From: Roseiarcus sp049514155
Lineage (GTDB): Bacteria > Pseudomonadota > Alphaproteobacteria > Rhizobiales > Beijerinckiaceae
NCBI RefSeq assembly: GCF_049514155.1
Contig: NZ_JBEKVH010000001.1
Coordinates: 1-64,000, forward strand
Direction of reading: 5' to 3'
Length of the DNA: 64,000 bases
Shown here: positions 1 to 8,636 of the stretch, one piece after another
Layout of the letters: each line of letters begins with the position of its first letter
Numbering within the stretch: the stretch's first letter is position 1
Made by a program: the position numbers and the translations under genes
Notes under the pieces: generated by a model
Databases searched by the model: none
Seen by the model: only the letters and a program-made list of their open reading frames with translations
Told to the model about the DNA's origin: nothing

Positions 1-11
1 AAGGAACAGCG

Positions 12-2417
12 ATGGCAACGCAGCTTGCGCAACGCGAACTTGAGCTGATCGACGCCTATTGGCGCGCCGCCAACTACTTGTCGATCGGACAGATCTACCT
101 CTTCGACAATCCGATGCTGCGCGAACCGCTGGTCAAGGAGCACATCAAGCCGCGTCTGCTGGGCCACTGGGGCACGACGCCAGGCCTGAACTTCATCTAC
201 GCCCACCTCAATCGCCTGATCAAAGCGCTCGACCTCGAAGTCATGTTCGTCACCGGACCCGGCCACGGCGGCCCGGCGCTCGTCGCCAACGCCTATCTCG
301 AGCAGACCTACAGCGAGGTCTATCCCAACATCTCATTCGACGAAGTCGGGATGAAGCGGCTGTTCAAGCAGTTCTCGTTCCCCGGCGGCATTCCCAGTCA
401 CGTCGCGCCGGAAACGCCCGGCTCGATCCACGAGGGCGGCGAGCTCGGCTACGCGCTGTCGCACGCCTATGGCGCGGCGTTCGACAATCCGAGCCTGATC
501 GTCGCTTGCGTCGTCGGCGACGGCGAGGCGGAGACCGGCCCGGCCGCGACCGGCTGGCACTCGAACAAATTCCTCAACCCGAAGACCGACGGCGCGGTGC
601 TGCCGATCCTGCACCTCAACGGCTACAAGATCGCCAACCCGACCGTGCTCGCCCGCATCCCGCATGACGAACTCGACCAGCTCATGCGCGGCTACGGCTA
701 CGCGCCGCGCTACGTCGAGGGCGACGACCCGATGACGATGCACGCGCTGATGGCGGTGACGCTCGAACAGGCGATCGCCGACATCGACGCGATCCAGCAG
801 GCGGCGCGCAACGGCGAAACCTCCGCCCGCCCCGCCTGGCCAATGATCGTGCTGCGCTCGCCCAAGGGCTGGACATGCCCGAAGGAGATCGACGGCAAGC
901 GCACCGAGGGCTCATGGCGCGCCCACCAGGTGCCGATGAGCGAGATGTACGAGAACCCGGAGCACGTGCGCATTCTCGAGCAATGGATGAAGAGCTACCG
1001 GCCGCAAGAGCTGTTCGACGAAGCCGGGCGCCTCAGGCCCGAGCTCGCCGAACTTGCGCCGAAGGGAACGCGCCGCATGGGCGCCAACCCGCACGCCAAC
1101 GGCGGCGCGTTACTGCGCGATCTCAAATTGCCCGATTTCCGCGACTTCGCCGTCGCCACGCCGACGCCAGGAGCGGCGAACGCCGAGGCGACGCGCGAGA
1201 TGGGCCGCTTCCTCGCCGAGGTCATGCGGCTCAATCTCGACCAGCGCAACTTCCGGCTCGTCAGCCCCGACGAGAGCAACTCCAACCGCTGGCAAGACGT
1301 GCTGACGGTGACGAACCGCGCCTGGGACGCGGAAACCCTGCCCTACGACGACCATCTCGCGCCCGACGGGCGGGTGATGGAAATGCTCAGCGAGCATCAG
1401 TGCCAGGGCTGGCTCGAAGGCTATCTGCTGACCGGGCGGCACGGCTTCTTTTCGTGCTACGAAGCGTTCATCCACATCATTGATTCGATGTTCAACCAGC
1501 ACGCCAAGTGGCTGAAGGTTTGCAACGAAATCGGTTGGCGGCGGCCGATCGCCTCGCTCAACTATCTCTTGTCGAGCCTCGTCTGGCGTCAGGACCACAA
1601 TGGCTTCAGCCACCAGGACCCCGGCTTCATCGACCACGTCGTTAACAAGAAGGCCGAAGTGGTGCGCGTCTATTTGCCGCCGGACGCCAATTGCCTGCTG
1701 TCGGTCACGGACCATTGCCTGAGAAGTCGCAACTACGTCAACGTCGTCGTCGCCGGCAAGCAGCCGGCCCCGGTGTGGCTGACCATGGATCAGGCGATCA
1801 AGCACTGCGCCTTCGGGCTCGGCATTTGGGAATGGGCAAGCAACGACAAGGGCGGCGAGCCCGACGTCGTGATGGCCTGCTGCGGCGACGTGCCGACGAT
1901 GGAGACGCTGGCGGCGGTCGATTTCCTGCGAAAGCGCCTGCCGGAGGTGAAGATCCGCGTCATCAACATCGTCGACCTGATGAAGCTGCAGCCGCCGAGC
2001 GAGCATCCGCACGGACTGGCGGACGCCGACTTCGACGCACTATTCACTGTCGACAAGCCAATCATCTTCGCCTTCCACGGCTACCCGTGGCTGATCCATC
2101 GTCTGACCTACCGACGCCACGGCCACGCCAACCTGCATGCGCGCGGCTACAAGGAGGAAGGGACGACGACGACGCCGTTCGACATGTGCGTCATGAACGA
2201 TATCGACCGCTTCCACCTGGCCAATGACGTCATCGACCGCGTGCCCGGCCTCGCCGCGCGCTGCGCTTACATCAAGCAGGAGATCCGCGACGCGCTGGTC
2301 GACCACCGCGAATACATTCGCATCCACGGCGACGACATGCTGGAGATCAAGGGCTGGACGTGGGGCGCGACCCAGGGCGCGGTCCACGTGAGCTCGACCG
2401 AAGCCGACAACGTCTGA
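12..2417 (+). CDS. xfp: Phosphoketolase (Xfp family)
   Basis: A thiamine-diphosphate enzyme that uses phosphate to cleave xylulose 5-phosphate (and often fructose 6-phosphate) to acetyl phosphate plus an aldose phosphate, in the cytosol. The 801-residue length is full size for the family. The N-terminal part has the family block with HLNRLIKA, GPGHGGPALVANAYLEQTY and FPGGIPSHVAPETPGSIHEG. The diphosphate/Mg motif GDGEAETGPAATGWHSNKF sits near residues 168-186, and FSHQDPGF near 530 belongs to the second domain. The start follows AAGGAA by six bases at the very left edge, so any upstream partner gene is outside the window. Substrate preference between the two sugar phosphates cannot be read from the sequence. 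Confidence 0.96.
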   Translation: MATQLAQRELELIDAYWRAANYLSIGQIYLFDNPMLREPLVKEHIKPRLLGHWGTTPGLNFIYAHLNRLIKALDLEVMFVTGPGHGGPALVANAYLEQTYSEVYPNISFDEVGMKRLFKQFSFPGGIPSHVAPETPGSIHEGGELGYALSHAYGAAFDNPSLIVACVVGDGEAETGPAATGWHSNKFLNPKTDGAVLPILHLNGYKIANPTVLARIPHDELDQLMRGYGYAPRYVEGDDPMTMHALMAVTLEQAIADIDAIQQAARNGETSARPAWPMIVLRSPKGWTCPKEIDGKRTEGSWRAHQVPMSEMYENPEHVRILEQWMKSYRPQELFDEAGRLRPELAELAPKGTRRMGANPHANGGALLRDLKLPDFRDFAVATPTPGAANAEATREMGRFLAEVMRLNLDQRNFRLVSPDESNSNRWQDVLTVTNRAWDAETLPYDDHLAPDGRVMEMLSEHQCQGWLEGYLLTGRHGFFSCYEAFIHIIDSMFNQHAKWLKVCNEIGWRRPIASLNYLLSSLVWRQDHNGFSHQDPGFIDHVVNKKAEVVRVYLPPDANCLLSVTDHCLRSRNYVNVVVAGKQPAPVWLTMDQAIKHCAFGLGIWEWASNDKGGEPDVVMACCGDVPTMETLAAVDFLRKRLPEVKIRVINIVDLMKLQPPSEHPHGLADADFDALFTVDKPIIFAFHGYPWLIHRLTYRRHGHANLHARGYKEEGTTTTPFDMCVMNDIDRFHLANDVIDRVPGLAARCAYIKQEIRDALVDHREYIRIHGDDMLEIKGWTWGATQGAVHVSSTEADNV

Positions 2418-2427
2418 CTCGGCGATC

Positions 2428-2460
2428 GCGGCCGCGCGCTGCGGACCGGCGCGCGGCCGC
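2428..2460. terminator. Perfect GC-rich stem-loop between convergent genes
   Basis: A 12-base arm (2428-2439) is the exact reverse complement of 2449-2460, with a 9-base loop. It starts 10 bases after the phosphoketolase stop and ends just before the stop of the oppositely oriented membrane methyltransferase. No T-tract follows, so it may be a bidirectional terminator or a transcript-end stabiliser. Confidence 0.55.
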
Positions 2461-2465
2461 CTCGG

Positions 2466-2993
2466 TCAAAGGACGAACGGGATGAACATCTTCGACGTTT
2501 TCATGTAGGCGGCGTAGGCTGCGCCGAACGTCGCGAGCATATCCTGCTCTTCCGCTTTGGCGGTCATGTAGACGGCGACGACGACGATCGCGAACACGAC
2601 GATCGCCGGCCAGTAGGTCGGCTGCTTCAGGGCGACGCCGGTCGCGAGCAGAAACAGCGACGCGTACATCGGATGGCGGATGTAGCGATAGACATTGTCC
2701 GTCACCAGCACGGTCGTGTATTCGAAATGTCCCTGCGGCCTGCCGCGGCTCCTCAGCAGCCCAAAGCCGGCGATCGCCAGATAGATCGACAGAGCGAGCG
2801 CAATCCACGAAACGATCTGGACTGTCGAGCCCGGCGCGTTGAACCACGCCTTGTCGTTCATCAACACCAGCGCGAGGATCCCCTCGAACACGACGAACCG
2901 ATACGGGCCTTGCCGCCGTGGGTTGACGATCGCGTACCGCCAACTGAAATAGGCGAATGCGATCGTTCCCAGAAAAAATATGAAGATCGCCAC
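2466..2993 (-). CDS. Isoprenylcysteine carboxyl methyltransferase-like membrane protein
   Basis: A 175-residue integral membrane protein with about four to five hydrophobic segments. The C-terminal half has the ICMT/PEMT-type signature YRYIRHPMYAS followed by a hydrophobic stretch, then EEQDMLATFGAAYAAYMK, the SAM-binding pattern of these membrane methyltransferases. The start is GTG, chosen because a GGAGG motif precedes it by eight bases. Bacteria generally lack prenylated proteins, so the substrate is unknown; lipid or small-molecule O- or N-methylation is possible. It converges on the phosphoketolase gene and has no obvious operon partner. Confidence 0.8.
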   Translation of the reverse strand: MAIFIFFLGTIAFAYFSWRYAIVNPRRQGPYRFVVFEGILALVLMNDKAWFNAPGSTVQIVSWIALALSIYLAIAGFGLLRSRGRPQGHFEYTTVLVTDNVYRYIRHPMYASLFLLATGVALKQPTYWPAIVVFAIVVVAVYMTAKAEEQDMLATFGAAYAAYMKTSKMFIPFVL

Positions 2994-3051
2994 GCTGCGC
3001 CTCCTCCGGGCGCGGCGCCTCCGCGTCGGCGCGAAGACGGATTCGCCGCCC

Positions 3052-3273
3052 TCAGGCGATGATATCGGGGGTCAGCGCGTCTTCGAGTTGCGTCAATCGG
3101 TCGCGCAGCAGCAATTTGCGCTTCTTGAGCCGCTGCAACTGGAGCTGATCGGCCTGGCCGGCCAGAAGCAGCGCCGCGATCGCGGCGTCGAGATCGCGAT
3201 GCTCTTCGCGCAACCGCTCCAGTTGAATCGACAGCGCGGCGCGCTCTTCCTCGCTCATTTCGCTATGCGCCAT
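3052..3273 (-). CDS. YdcH family (DUF465) small coiled-coil protein
   Basis: A 73-residue, highly charged helical protein: Ser-Glu-rich start, ERLREEHRDLDAAIAAL, then LQRLKKRKLLLRDRLTQLED. This is the antiparallel helical hairpin of the YdcH/DUF465 family, common and often duplicated in Alphaproteobacteria. I chose the internal ATG that begins MAHSEM, because upstream residues are unlike the family. Function of the family is not established. A second, divergent family member lies 240 bases away on the other strand. Confidence 0.8.
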   Translation of the reverse strand: MAHSEMSEEERAALSIQLERLREEHRDLDAAIAALLLAGQADQLQLQRLKKRKLLLRDRLTQLEDALTPDIIA

Positions 3274-3516
3274 GCCGCATTTGGCCCGAATCGCGCCTGC
3301 TAAAGCGGGCGCCCGCCCAGCGACTATGCAAGCGGGCGCCGGACCGCGCAAGCGGCCGGCGGGGTCGCGACCGAGGCCGCGGCGGCCGAGGTCATGAAGC
3401 GCTTACGTTCGTCGCGAAATTTGGCTTCGATTTGAACGTCAAACTCGTCTGGAGGGCTTGCAAGGAATGGACTTTGTGTCACAATTTGTTCGTCAATGAG
3501 CCAAGGGAGCCTGCCA

Positions 3517-3705
3517 ATGTCCCTAGAATCGCATCTGACGGAACTTGTGCGCCGCCACCAGGCGATGGATAGCGCGATCGCCCTGGAAGAGCAGCATCCG
3601 TCAGTCGACGATGTGAAGCTCCACGAGATGAAGCGCAAGCGACTCCAGCTTAAAGACGAAATCGAAAAACTCAGGCAAGAGACCGAGCACGCGACGACGC
3701 ACTGA
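3517..3705 (+). CDS. YdcH family (DUF465) small coiled-coil protein
   Basis: A 62-residue protein reading SLESHLTELVRRHQAMDSAI and then HEMKRKRLQLKDEIEKLRQ, matching the DUF465 helical hairpin (the conserved LKxxKLxLKDEIxxL-like end). The ATG at 3517 is preferred over one seven codons upstream because an AGGGAG motif lies eight bases before it. It is divergent from the other YdcH gene; the 243-base gap between them holds no other gene that I can support. Function unknown for the family. Confidence 0.82.
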   Translation: MSLESHLTELVRRHQAMDSAIALEEQHPSVDDVKLHEMKRKRLQLKDEIEKLRQETEHATTH

Positions 3706-3761
3706 AGCGTCACTTCGCGAATTCCCCTTTCGCGTCTAGCGTCCGTCGGGTCCCGTGGGGC

Positions 3762-4892
3762 TCAGCGCTCCGCCGGGACCGCGAGAGCCGTTTTCCACTC
3801 TTCCAGCACCGCGGCGTCGCGCTCCTCCGGCGCGAATCGCAGAGCGGCGGCGTGTATTTTCGCCGCGGAGGCGAGTCGGCCGAACGCCCACACCGCCATC
3901 GCCCTGACCAGCGGCGAATCTGTCTCGATTCCGCTCCGCGCCGCCGCGATCAGCGACCGGTCGCCGGAGTTGCCGATCGCGATCATCACATTGCGCAGAA
4001 AACGCGCGTGACCGATCCGCTTGATCGGGCCGCCAGCGAAGCGCGCGCGAAAGCCGGCGTCGTCGAGCGCGGCGAGTTCGGCCAGCGGCGGCGCCGCGCG
4101 GTCGTCGCGCCCGGCGAGCTTCGCTTCGGCGCCGACGCGAGCGAACTTGTTCCACGGACAGACCGCGAGACAATCGTCGCAGCCGTATATACGGTTGCCG
4201 ATCAACGGCCGCAGCTCGCGCGCGATCGCCCCCTCGTGCTCGATCGTCAGGTACGAAATGCAGCGGCGCGCGTCGAGCTTGTAGGGCGCGGAAAAGGCCG
4301 CCGTCGGGCATGCGTCGAGGCAGGCGCGGCAGACGCCGCAATGATCGCGCTCGGCCTCGTCCGGCGGCAGGCTGAGATCGGTGAAGATCGCGCCGAGGAA
4401 CAGCCATGAGCCGAATTCTCGGCTGACGAGATTGGTGTGCTTGCCTTGCCAGCCGAGGCCGGCCGCCGCCGCCAGCGGCTTCTCCATCACCGGCGCGGTG
4501 TCGACGAAAACCTTGACCTCGACCGCCTGGGGGCGGGCCGCGGCGACGAGCCAGGCGGCGAGCGTCTTCAGCTTGCCTTTGACCACTTCGTGATAGTCAC
4601 GGTTGCGCGCATAGACGGAGATCGCGCCGCGGTCCTTCTGTTCGAGCGCCACGAGTGGGTCGGCGGCGGGTCCGTAGTTGAGCGCGAGCATGACGACGCT
4701 CTGCGCCTCCGGCCACAGGATCTTGGGATCGACGCGGCGAGCGAAGGTTTCCGCCATCCACGCCATGTCGCCGTGCGATCCGGCGGCAAGAAAGGCGGCG
4801 AGGCCGTCGCGCGCGCCGGGCGGTGCGGCGGCGGCGGCGACGCGGCAGCCGTCGAAGCCGAGCGCGCGAGCGCGCGCCCTAAGGCCGCTCAG
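3762..4892 (-). CDS. queG: Epoxyqueuosine reductase
   Basis: The cobalamin-dependent iron-sulfur enzyme that reduces epoxyqueuosine to queuosine in tRNA anticodons, in the cytosol. The DUF1730 part carries SVYARNRDYHEVVKGKLK and FVDTAPVMEKPLAAAAGLGWQGKHTN. Two ferredoxin-like cysteine clusters follow, CGVCRACLDACP and CDDCLAVCP, and the C-terminus is HEAT-like (RFLRNVMIAIGNSG). No ATG, GTG or TTG lies at the expected start. The frame stays open into the GST gene; the best-placed candidate is a CTG at 4892 that overlaps the GST stop codon, giving 376 residues. An ATG 70 codons further upstream would overlap GST by about 210 bases and adds residues unlike the family. Confidence 0.92.
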   Translation of the reverse strand: MSGLRARARALGFDGCRVAAAAAPPGARDGLAAFLAAGSHGDMAWMAETFARRVDPKILWPEAQSVVMLALNYGPAADPLVALEQKDRGAISVYARNRDYHEVVKGKLKTLAAWLVAAARPQAVEVKVFVDTAPVMEKPLAAAAGLGWQGKHTNLVSREFGSWLFLGAIFTDLSLPPDEAERDHCGVCRACLDACPTAAFSAPYKLDARRCISYLTIEHEGAIARELRPLIGNRIYGCDDCLAVCPWNKFARVGAEAKLAGRDDRAAPPLAELAALDDAGFRARFAGGPIKRIGHARFLRNVMIAIGNSGDRSLIAAARSGIETDSPLVRAMAVWAFGRLASAAKIHAAALRFAPEERDAAVLEEWKTALAVPAER

Positions 4893-5581
4893 AAGTCGAG
4901 ATCGGCGTAGCTCGCGCTGGCGCTCACGCCCGGCAGGCTCTCGTTCAGCAGCGGCCGGAACGACGGCCGGGACTTGATCCGCGCGTACCATGCCTTGGCC
5001 GTCTCGCTTTCGTTCCACGGCGCGTCGCCGAGATAGTCGACGCAGGACAGATGGGCCGCCGCCGCCAGGTCGGCGTAGGTCAGCTTGTCGCCAGCGAGCC
5101 AAGAGCGCGTCCCGGCGAGATAGCCGATGTAGCGCAGATGATAGCGCAGATTGGCGCGCGCCACCCGGATCGCGTCCATATCCGGCGCGCCGCCGCCGTC
5201 GCGAGAATTCATGTAGCGCTTGTAGATCTTCTCGGTCACCAGCAGATAGCTGGCCTCGGCGTAGAACTTGACGTTGAACCAGCGCATCAGCCGCCGGACC
5301 TCGACCCGGCCAAGCGGCTCCTCCGGCAGCAGGCGGCGATCGCCGAGGGCGAGGCCGCGCGTCTCATCGAGATATTCAGCGATCACGTCGGCGCCCGGCA
5401 CACTCGGCGCGCTCTCCTCGCTCAGCACCGGCGTCGCGCCCTCGGCGTTGAGCAGCAGGAATTCGCGCCGCCGCTCCCATGGCCGTTCCTCGACCAGCGT
5501 CGGCTCCACGCCGAACTCGGCCAAGACCAGGCGAATGAAGCGTGATTGCGGACAGAACGGATGGTGATGGAGGGTGATCAT
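4889..5581 (-). CDS. Glutathione S-transferase family protein
   Basis: A 230-residue soluble protein. It begins MITLHHHPFCPQSRFIRLVLAEFG, the thioredoxin-like N-terminal domain with Cys and Ser at the thiol-binding turn. The segment GATPVLSEESAPSVPGADVIAEYLDE matches the glutathione-contacting TPVL...E(S/A) pattern. The all-helical C-terminal domain contains SWLAGDKLTYADLAAAAHLSCVDYLGD, the usual N-capping box. Physiological substrate cannot be assigned. It is directly upstream of queG and the two overlap, so they are likely one transcript; a CtrA-type box lies 58 bases upstream of the start. Confidence 0.9.
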   Translation of the reverse strand: MITLHHHPFCPQSRFIRLVLAEFGVEPTLVEERPWERRREFLLLNAEGATPVLSEESAPSVPGADVIAEYLDETRGLALGDRRLLPEEPLGRVEVRRLMRWFNVKFYAEASYLLVTEKIYKRYMNSRDGGGAPDMDAIRVARANLRYHLRYIGYLAGTRSWLAGDKLTYADLAAAAHLSCVDYLGDAPWNESETAKAWYARIKSRPSFRPLLNESLPGVSASASYADLDF

Positions 5582-5638
5582 CGCGATACGCGCCGACGAC
5601 AGCCGTGAACAACGGCGGCAGTCATGGAGCGCCGCTGG

Positions 5639-5653
5639 TTAAGCCGCCGTTAA
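5639..5653. promoter_or_regulatory. Candidate CtrA box (TTAA-N7-TTAA)
   Basis: An exact TTAA, seven bases, TTAA arrangement in the 92-base gap between the nicotinamidase stop and the GST start. This is the consensus recognised by the alphaproteobacterial cell-cycle regulator CtrA. The position, 58-72 bases upstream of the GST start, suits promoter control. The motif is short and GC-rich in its centre, so chance occurrence is possible although TTAA is rare in this sequence. Confidence 0.4.
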
Positions 5654-5673
5654 GTCTCCGCTCACGCCTGCAT

Positions 5674-6315
5674 TCAGGGAAGAAGCGCGGCCGACGCGAT
5701 GCGTCGCACGCCTGTCGCGTCCATCCGCGTCCGGGCCGCCGCGAGCGAACCGTTGGCGTCGATCGCTCGGCAGGCGTCCTCGACGACGAAGGTTTCAAAG
5801 CCAGCGATGCGGGCGTCGAGCGCGGTGAAGGCGACGCAGAAATCGGTGGCGAGCCCGCAGACGAAGACGCGGTCGACGCCGCGCGCGCTGAGCAGAGCGC
5901 CGAGCCCGGTCGTCGTCTTGCGATCGGCCTCGAGGAACGCGGAGTAGGAATCGACCGCGGCGTGAATCCCCTTGCGTAGCACGAGGAAAGCGGAATCGAC
6001 GGCAAGACCCGCGACGAGCGCCGCGCCCGGCGCGCCCTGGACGCAATGATCCGGCCACAACACCTGCGAACCGTAGGGCGCCGCGATCATGTCGAACGGC
6101 TTTGCGCCAGGATGCGAGGAGGCGAAGGAAGCGTGGCCGGGCGGATGCCAGTCCTGGGTCACGACCACCTGCGCAAAGGCGCCGATCAGCCGATTGACCA
6201 GCGGCAGAATCGCCTCGCCGTCCGGAACCGCGAGCGCGCCGCCGCGCACGAAATCGTTCTGCACGTCGACGACGATCAGCGCGTCTTCGTCGCGTGCAGC
6301 GAGCGCGTCATCCAT
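5674..6315 (-). CDS. pncA: Nicotinamidase / isochorismatase-family hydrolase
   Basis: Hydrolyses nicotinamide to nicotinate and ammonia for NAD salvage. The 213-residue protein contains LIVVDVQNDFVRGGALAV (catalytic Asp and the family N-terminus), the metal-binding WHPPGHASFAS, the catalytic Lys in LRKGIHAAVDSYSAF and the nucleophilic Cys in VCGLATDFCVAFTALDA. The internal ATG at 6315 is chosen; an upstream extension would be low-complexity Arg/Ser sequence. The start overlaps the stop of the YbhN-type gene by eight bases, so the two are probably cotranscribed and translationally coupled, although no functional link is known. Confidence 0.93.
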   Translation of the reverse strand: MDDALAARDEDALIVVDVQNDFVRGGALAVPDGEAILPLVNRLIGAFAQVVVTQDWHPPGHASFASSHPGAKPFDMIAAPYGSQVLWPDHCVQGAPGAALVAGLAVDSAFLVLRKGIHAAVDSYSAFLEADRKTTTGLGALLSARGVDRVFVCGLATDFCVAFTALDARIAGFETFVVEDACRAIDANGSLAAARTRMDATGVRRIASAALLP

Positions 6316-7270
6316 CGTTTCGTCCTCGCAGGCGCGCCTTGACCAGCTCGCCGATCCGCTCGCGCTCGAAGGCGACGACGACGAACAGCGAGAACAGCAG
6401 CGGCAGAATAAGATAGAGCAGTCGGAAGACAAGCAACGCGGCCAGCACGCTCGCCGGCGGCGCGTCGGGCATCGCCTTGAGAAACGCATATTCGAGGACG
6501 CCGAGGCCGCCCGGCGCATGGCTGACCAGCGCCAGGGTGAACGAAGCAAGGAACACCCCGAGCACGACGATGAAGCCCGGATTGCTCGCCTGGGGCAGAG
6601 CGAAATAGATGATGCCGGCGGCGCCGAGCAGCTCGAGCGGACCGGCGAGCAATTGCCGCGCGGCGATCGGCGGACGCGGATAGACGAGCGCGAAGCCGCG
6701 CAGGCGCAGCGGCTTGAAATGCAACAGCGAGCCGACCGTGTAGAGCCACGGGCCGGCGAGCAGAATGAGGCCGAGCGAGCGCCCCGCCCAGTCGGGCAGG
6801 CCCGCCACGTAGCGGTCGGCGAGAGCGGGGTCGATCAGCAGCGTCAATCCGGCGAGCAGCACGTTGCCGAGGGTGAAGGTGAACGAACAGAACGCCACCA
6901 GCAGGCCGACTTCGCCGACCCCAAGCCCCTTGGTGGAGTAAGCGCGGTAGCGGACGACGGCGCCAGACAGAACCGAGGCGCCGACGTTGTGGGCGAGCGC
7001 GTAGGTGGTGAAGGAGACGAGGCTGACGAAGCGCCAGTTCAGCCGCCGGCCGAGATGCCTGAGCGCGATCTGGTCGTACCACGCGAGCGCGCAATAAGCG
7101 GCGGCGGTCGAAGCGGCGGCGAGCGCCCAGCGCAACGGCGAGATCGCGTCGACCGCATCCTCAACCTCGGCGAGCGAAAGACCGCGCAGCTCCTTGAACA
7201 GCAGCCAGGACGTGAATGCCACCGCCCCGAGGCCGACGATCGGCCACAGGACGTCGATCACCCGTTTCAT
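6308..7270 (-). CDS. Lysylphosphatidylglycerol synthase TM-region (YbhN/UPF0104) family membrane protein
   Basis: A 320-residue polytopic inner-membrane protein with about eight hydrophobic segments. It shows the UPF0104/LPG_synthase_TM pattern: NVGASVLSGAVVRYRAYSTKGLG near the middle and SHAPGGLGVLEYAF near the C-terminus (the conserved PGGxGxxE box). It has only the membrane flippase-like part and no C-terminal aminoacyl-phospholipid synthase domain. The start at 7270 follows a GGAACGAG element; earlier codons are unlikely. Lipid export or flipping is a reasonable guess from the family, not shown by the sequence. Confidence 0.82.
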   Translation of the reverse strand: MKRVIDVLWPIVGLGAVAFTSWLLFKELRGLSLAEVEDAVDAISPLRWALAAASTAAAYCALAWYDQIALRHLGRRLNWRFVSLVSFTTYALAHNVGASVLSGAVVRYRAYSTKGLGVGEVGLLVAFCSFTFTLGNVLLAGLTLLIDPALADRYVAGLPDWAGRSLGLILLAGPWLYTVGSLLHFKPLRLRGFALVYPRPPIAARQLLAGPLELLGAAGIIYFALPQASNPGFIVVLGVFLASFTLALVSHAPGGLGVLEYAFLKAMPDAPPASVLAALLVFRLLYLILPLLFSLFVVVAFERERIGELVKARLRGRNDG

Positions 7271-7367
7271 GCTCGTTCCGCGCCTGGCGCTCCGGCGCCT
7301 TACGCGCCCGCCCTTTCCCTGCACGAGCGGGGCGGCCGGCGCAAGGCGTCCATCCGGCGCGTCGGCC

Positions 7368-8636
7368 TCAGAGCAAACCGGCGATCGCCGAGCCGACGCC
7401 GACCCCTGCGACCGTCAGGAAGGCGAAGGCGGTCGCCACGGCATAGAAGCCGCGCAGGCGCAGCGGCTCGGGCAACGCCGTGCGGGCGAGGAAATAGAGG
7501 AAGCCGAGCACCACCGGCAGCAGCACGGCGTTGGCGACGCCGGCGGCGATCGACAAGCTGACGAGATTGGCGCCCGAGGCGACCAGCGCACCGCCGGCGG
7601 CGAGCAGCAGCGCCATCGCGCCATAGAACCACGGCGCCTGCGACGGGCTGTGGTCGAGCGAGCTGCCGACGCCGAACGCTTCGCCGACCGACCACGCCAG
7701 CGTCAGACAGACGACGATGGTCGCGGTCAGCGCGCTGCCGGTGAGACCGAGGACGAAGACGACATGCCCGAAGGCGGTCCCGAGCGTCGCGGTGAAAGCG
7801 GTCTCGATGTCGGCGATCGAGTCGAGCGTGCCGTGGGCGGAGAGCGTCGCGCCGGCGGCGATCAGCAGCGCCGAGGTGATCACCTGGCAAACGACGACGC
7901 CGACCAGCGTCTCGACCCGCGCCGCCATCAGATGGGCGGGCCTGAGACCTTTATGCACGGTCGCCGACTGCTGGTAGAGCAGCGCCCAGGGAATGACACT
8001 GGTGCCGAGATTGGCGGCGAGCAGCGTATAGAATTCGGGGTCGCGCGGCGGCGCGCGCAAGACCTCGGCGACGATCGGCTGAACGCCCGGCGCGGCGCGC
8101 CACGCCATCGCCAGGAAGGCGATCTCGAACAGGCCGAAGAACAGCGCCACGCGCTCGACCGAGCGATAGGAGCCAGTCACCACCATCGCCATCAGACCGA
8201 AGAACGCGAGCGCCATGGTCGCGCCGACTGGCGCACCGACCGCCTGGCCGGCGCCGGCGAGCCCGGAAAGCTCGCTGACCAGCGCGCCAAAACAGCTCGC
8301 CGCCAGCACGGCGAGGAGCAGCAGCGCCGGCGCGCGGCCGAAACGGCGGCGCGCCAGCGCGACCGCGCCCTGCTGCGCGCCGAGGCCGATCCGCAGCGCA
8401 AGCTCCTGGGCGAAGAACATGAAGGGGATGAACAGCAGATTGGAGAGCAACAGGCGATAGCCCCATTGCGCGCCGCTTTGCGCGACCGTGACGACGCTGC
8501 CGGCGTCGGTGTCGGCGAGCATCGCCACCAGGCCCGGCCCGGCGACGACGAGGAAGGCGCGCCACGACAACCGGGAAGACGGCCACGGTCGAGGACCGTC
8601 CCCGACTTCGGCCGCGCCGTCGCGCCGGTTCGCCAT
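7368..8636 (-). CDS. Nramp-related divalent metal transporter
   Basis: A 422-residue protein with about 11 transmembrane helices. It aligns with Nramp/MntH proteins around the first helix (AGPGLVAMLADTDAGSVVT) and through FFAQELALRIG. The canonical helix-1 DPGN metal motif is replaced by DTDAGS, and the helix-6 Met-Pro-His region reads NLGTSVIPWALLYQQSA without the Met-Pro-His. It is therefore a non-canonical branch whose metal cannot be named. The start is the ATG at 8636 with GGAG eight bases upstream. It is divergent from the deleted mgtC gene, which also belongs to a Mg-related family. Confidence 0.85.
   Translation of the reverse strand: MANRRDGAAEVGDGPRPWPSSRLSWRAFLVVAGPGLVAMLADTDAGSVVTVAQSGAQWGYRLLLSNLLFIPFMFFAQELALRIGLGAQQGAVALARRRFGRAPALLLLAVLAASCFGALVSELSGLAGAGQAVGAPVGATMALAFFGLMAMVVTGSYRSVERVALFFGLFEIAFLAMAWRAAPGVQPIVAEVLRAPPRDPEFYTLLAANLGTSVIPWALLYQQSATVHKGLRPAHLMAARVETLVGVVVCQVITSALLIAAGATLSAHGTLDSIADIETAFTATLGTAFGHVVFVLGLTGSALTATIVVCLTLAWSVGEAFGVGSSLDHSPSQAPWFYGAMALLLAAGGALVASGANLVSLSIAAGVANAVLLPVVLGFLYFLARTALPEPLRLRGFYAVATAFAFLTVAGVGVGSAIAGLL

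Noticed and set aside
3274..3516. Extra gene or small RNA between the two YdcH genes
   Set aside because: Open frames there are Arg-rich shadows and no convincing promoter-terminator pair is visible.
4893..5102. N-terminal extension of QueG to an upstream ATG
   Set aside because: It overlaps the GST gene by about 210 bases and encodes Arg-rich sequence unlike QueG proteins.
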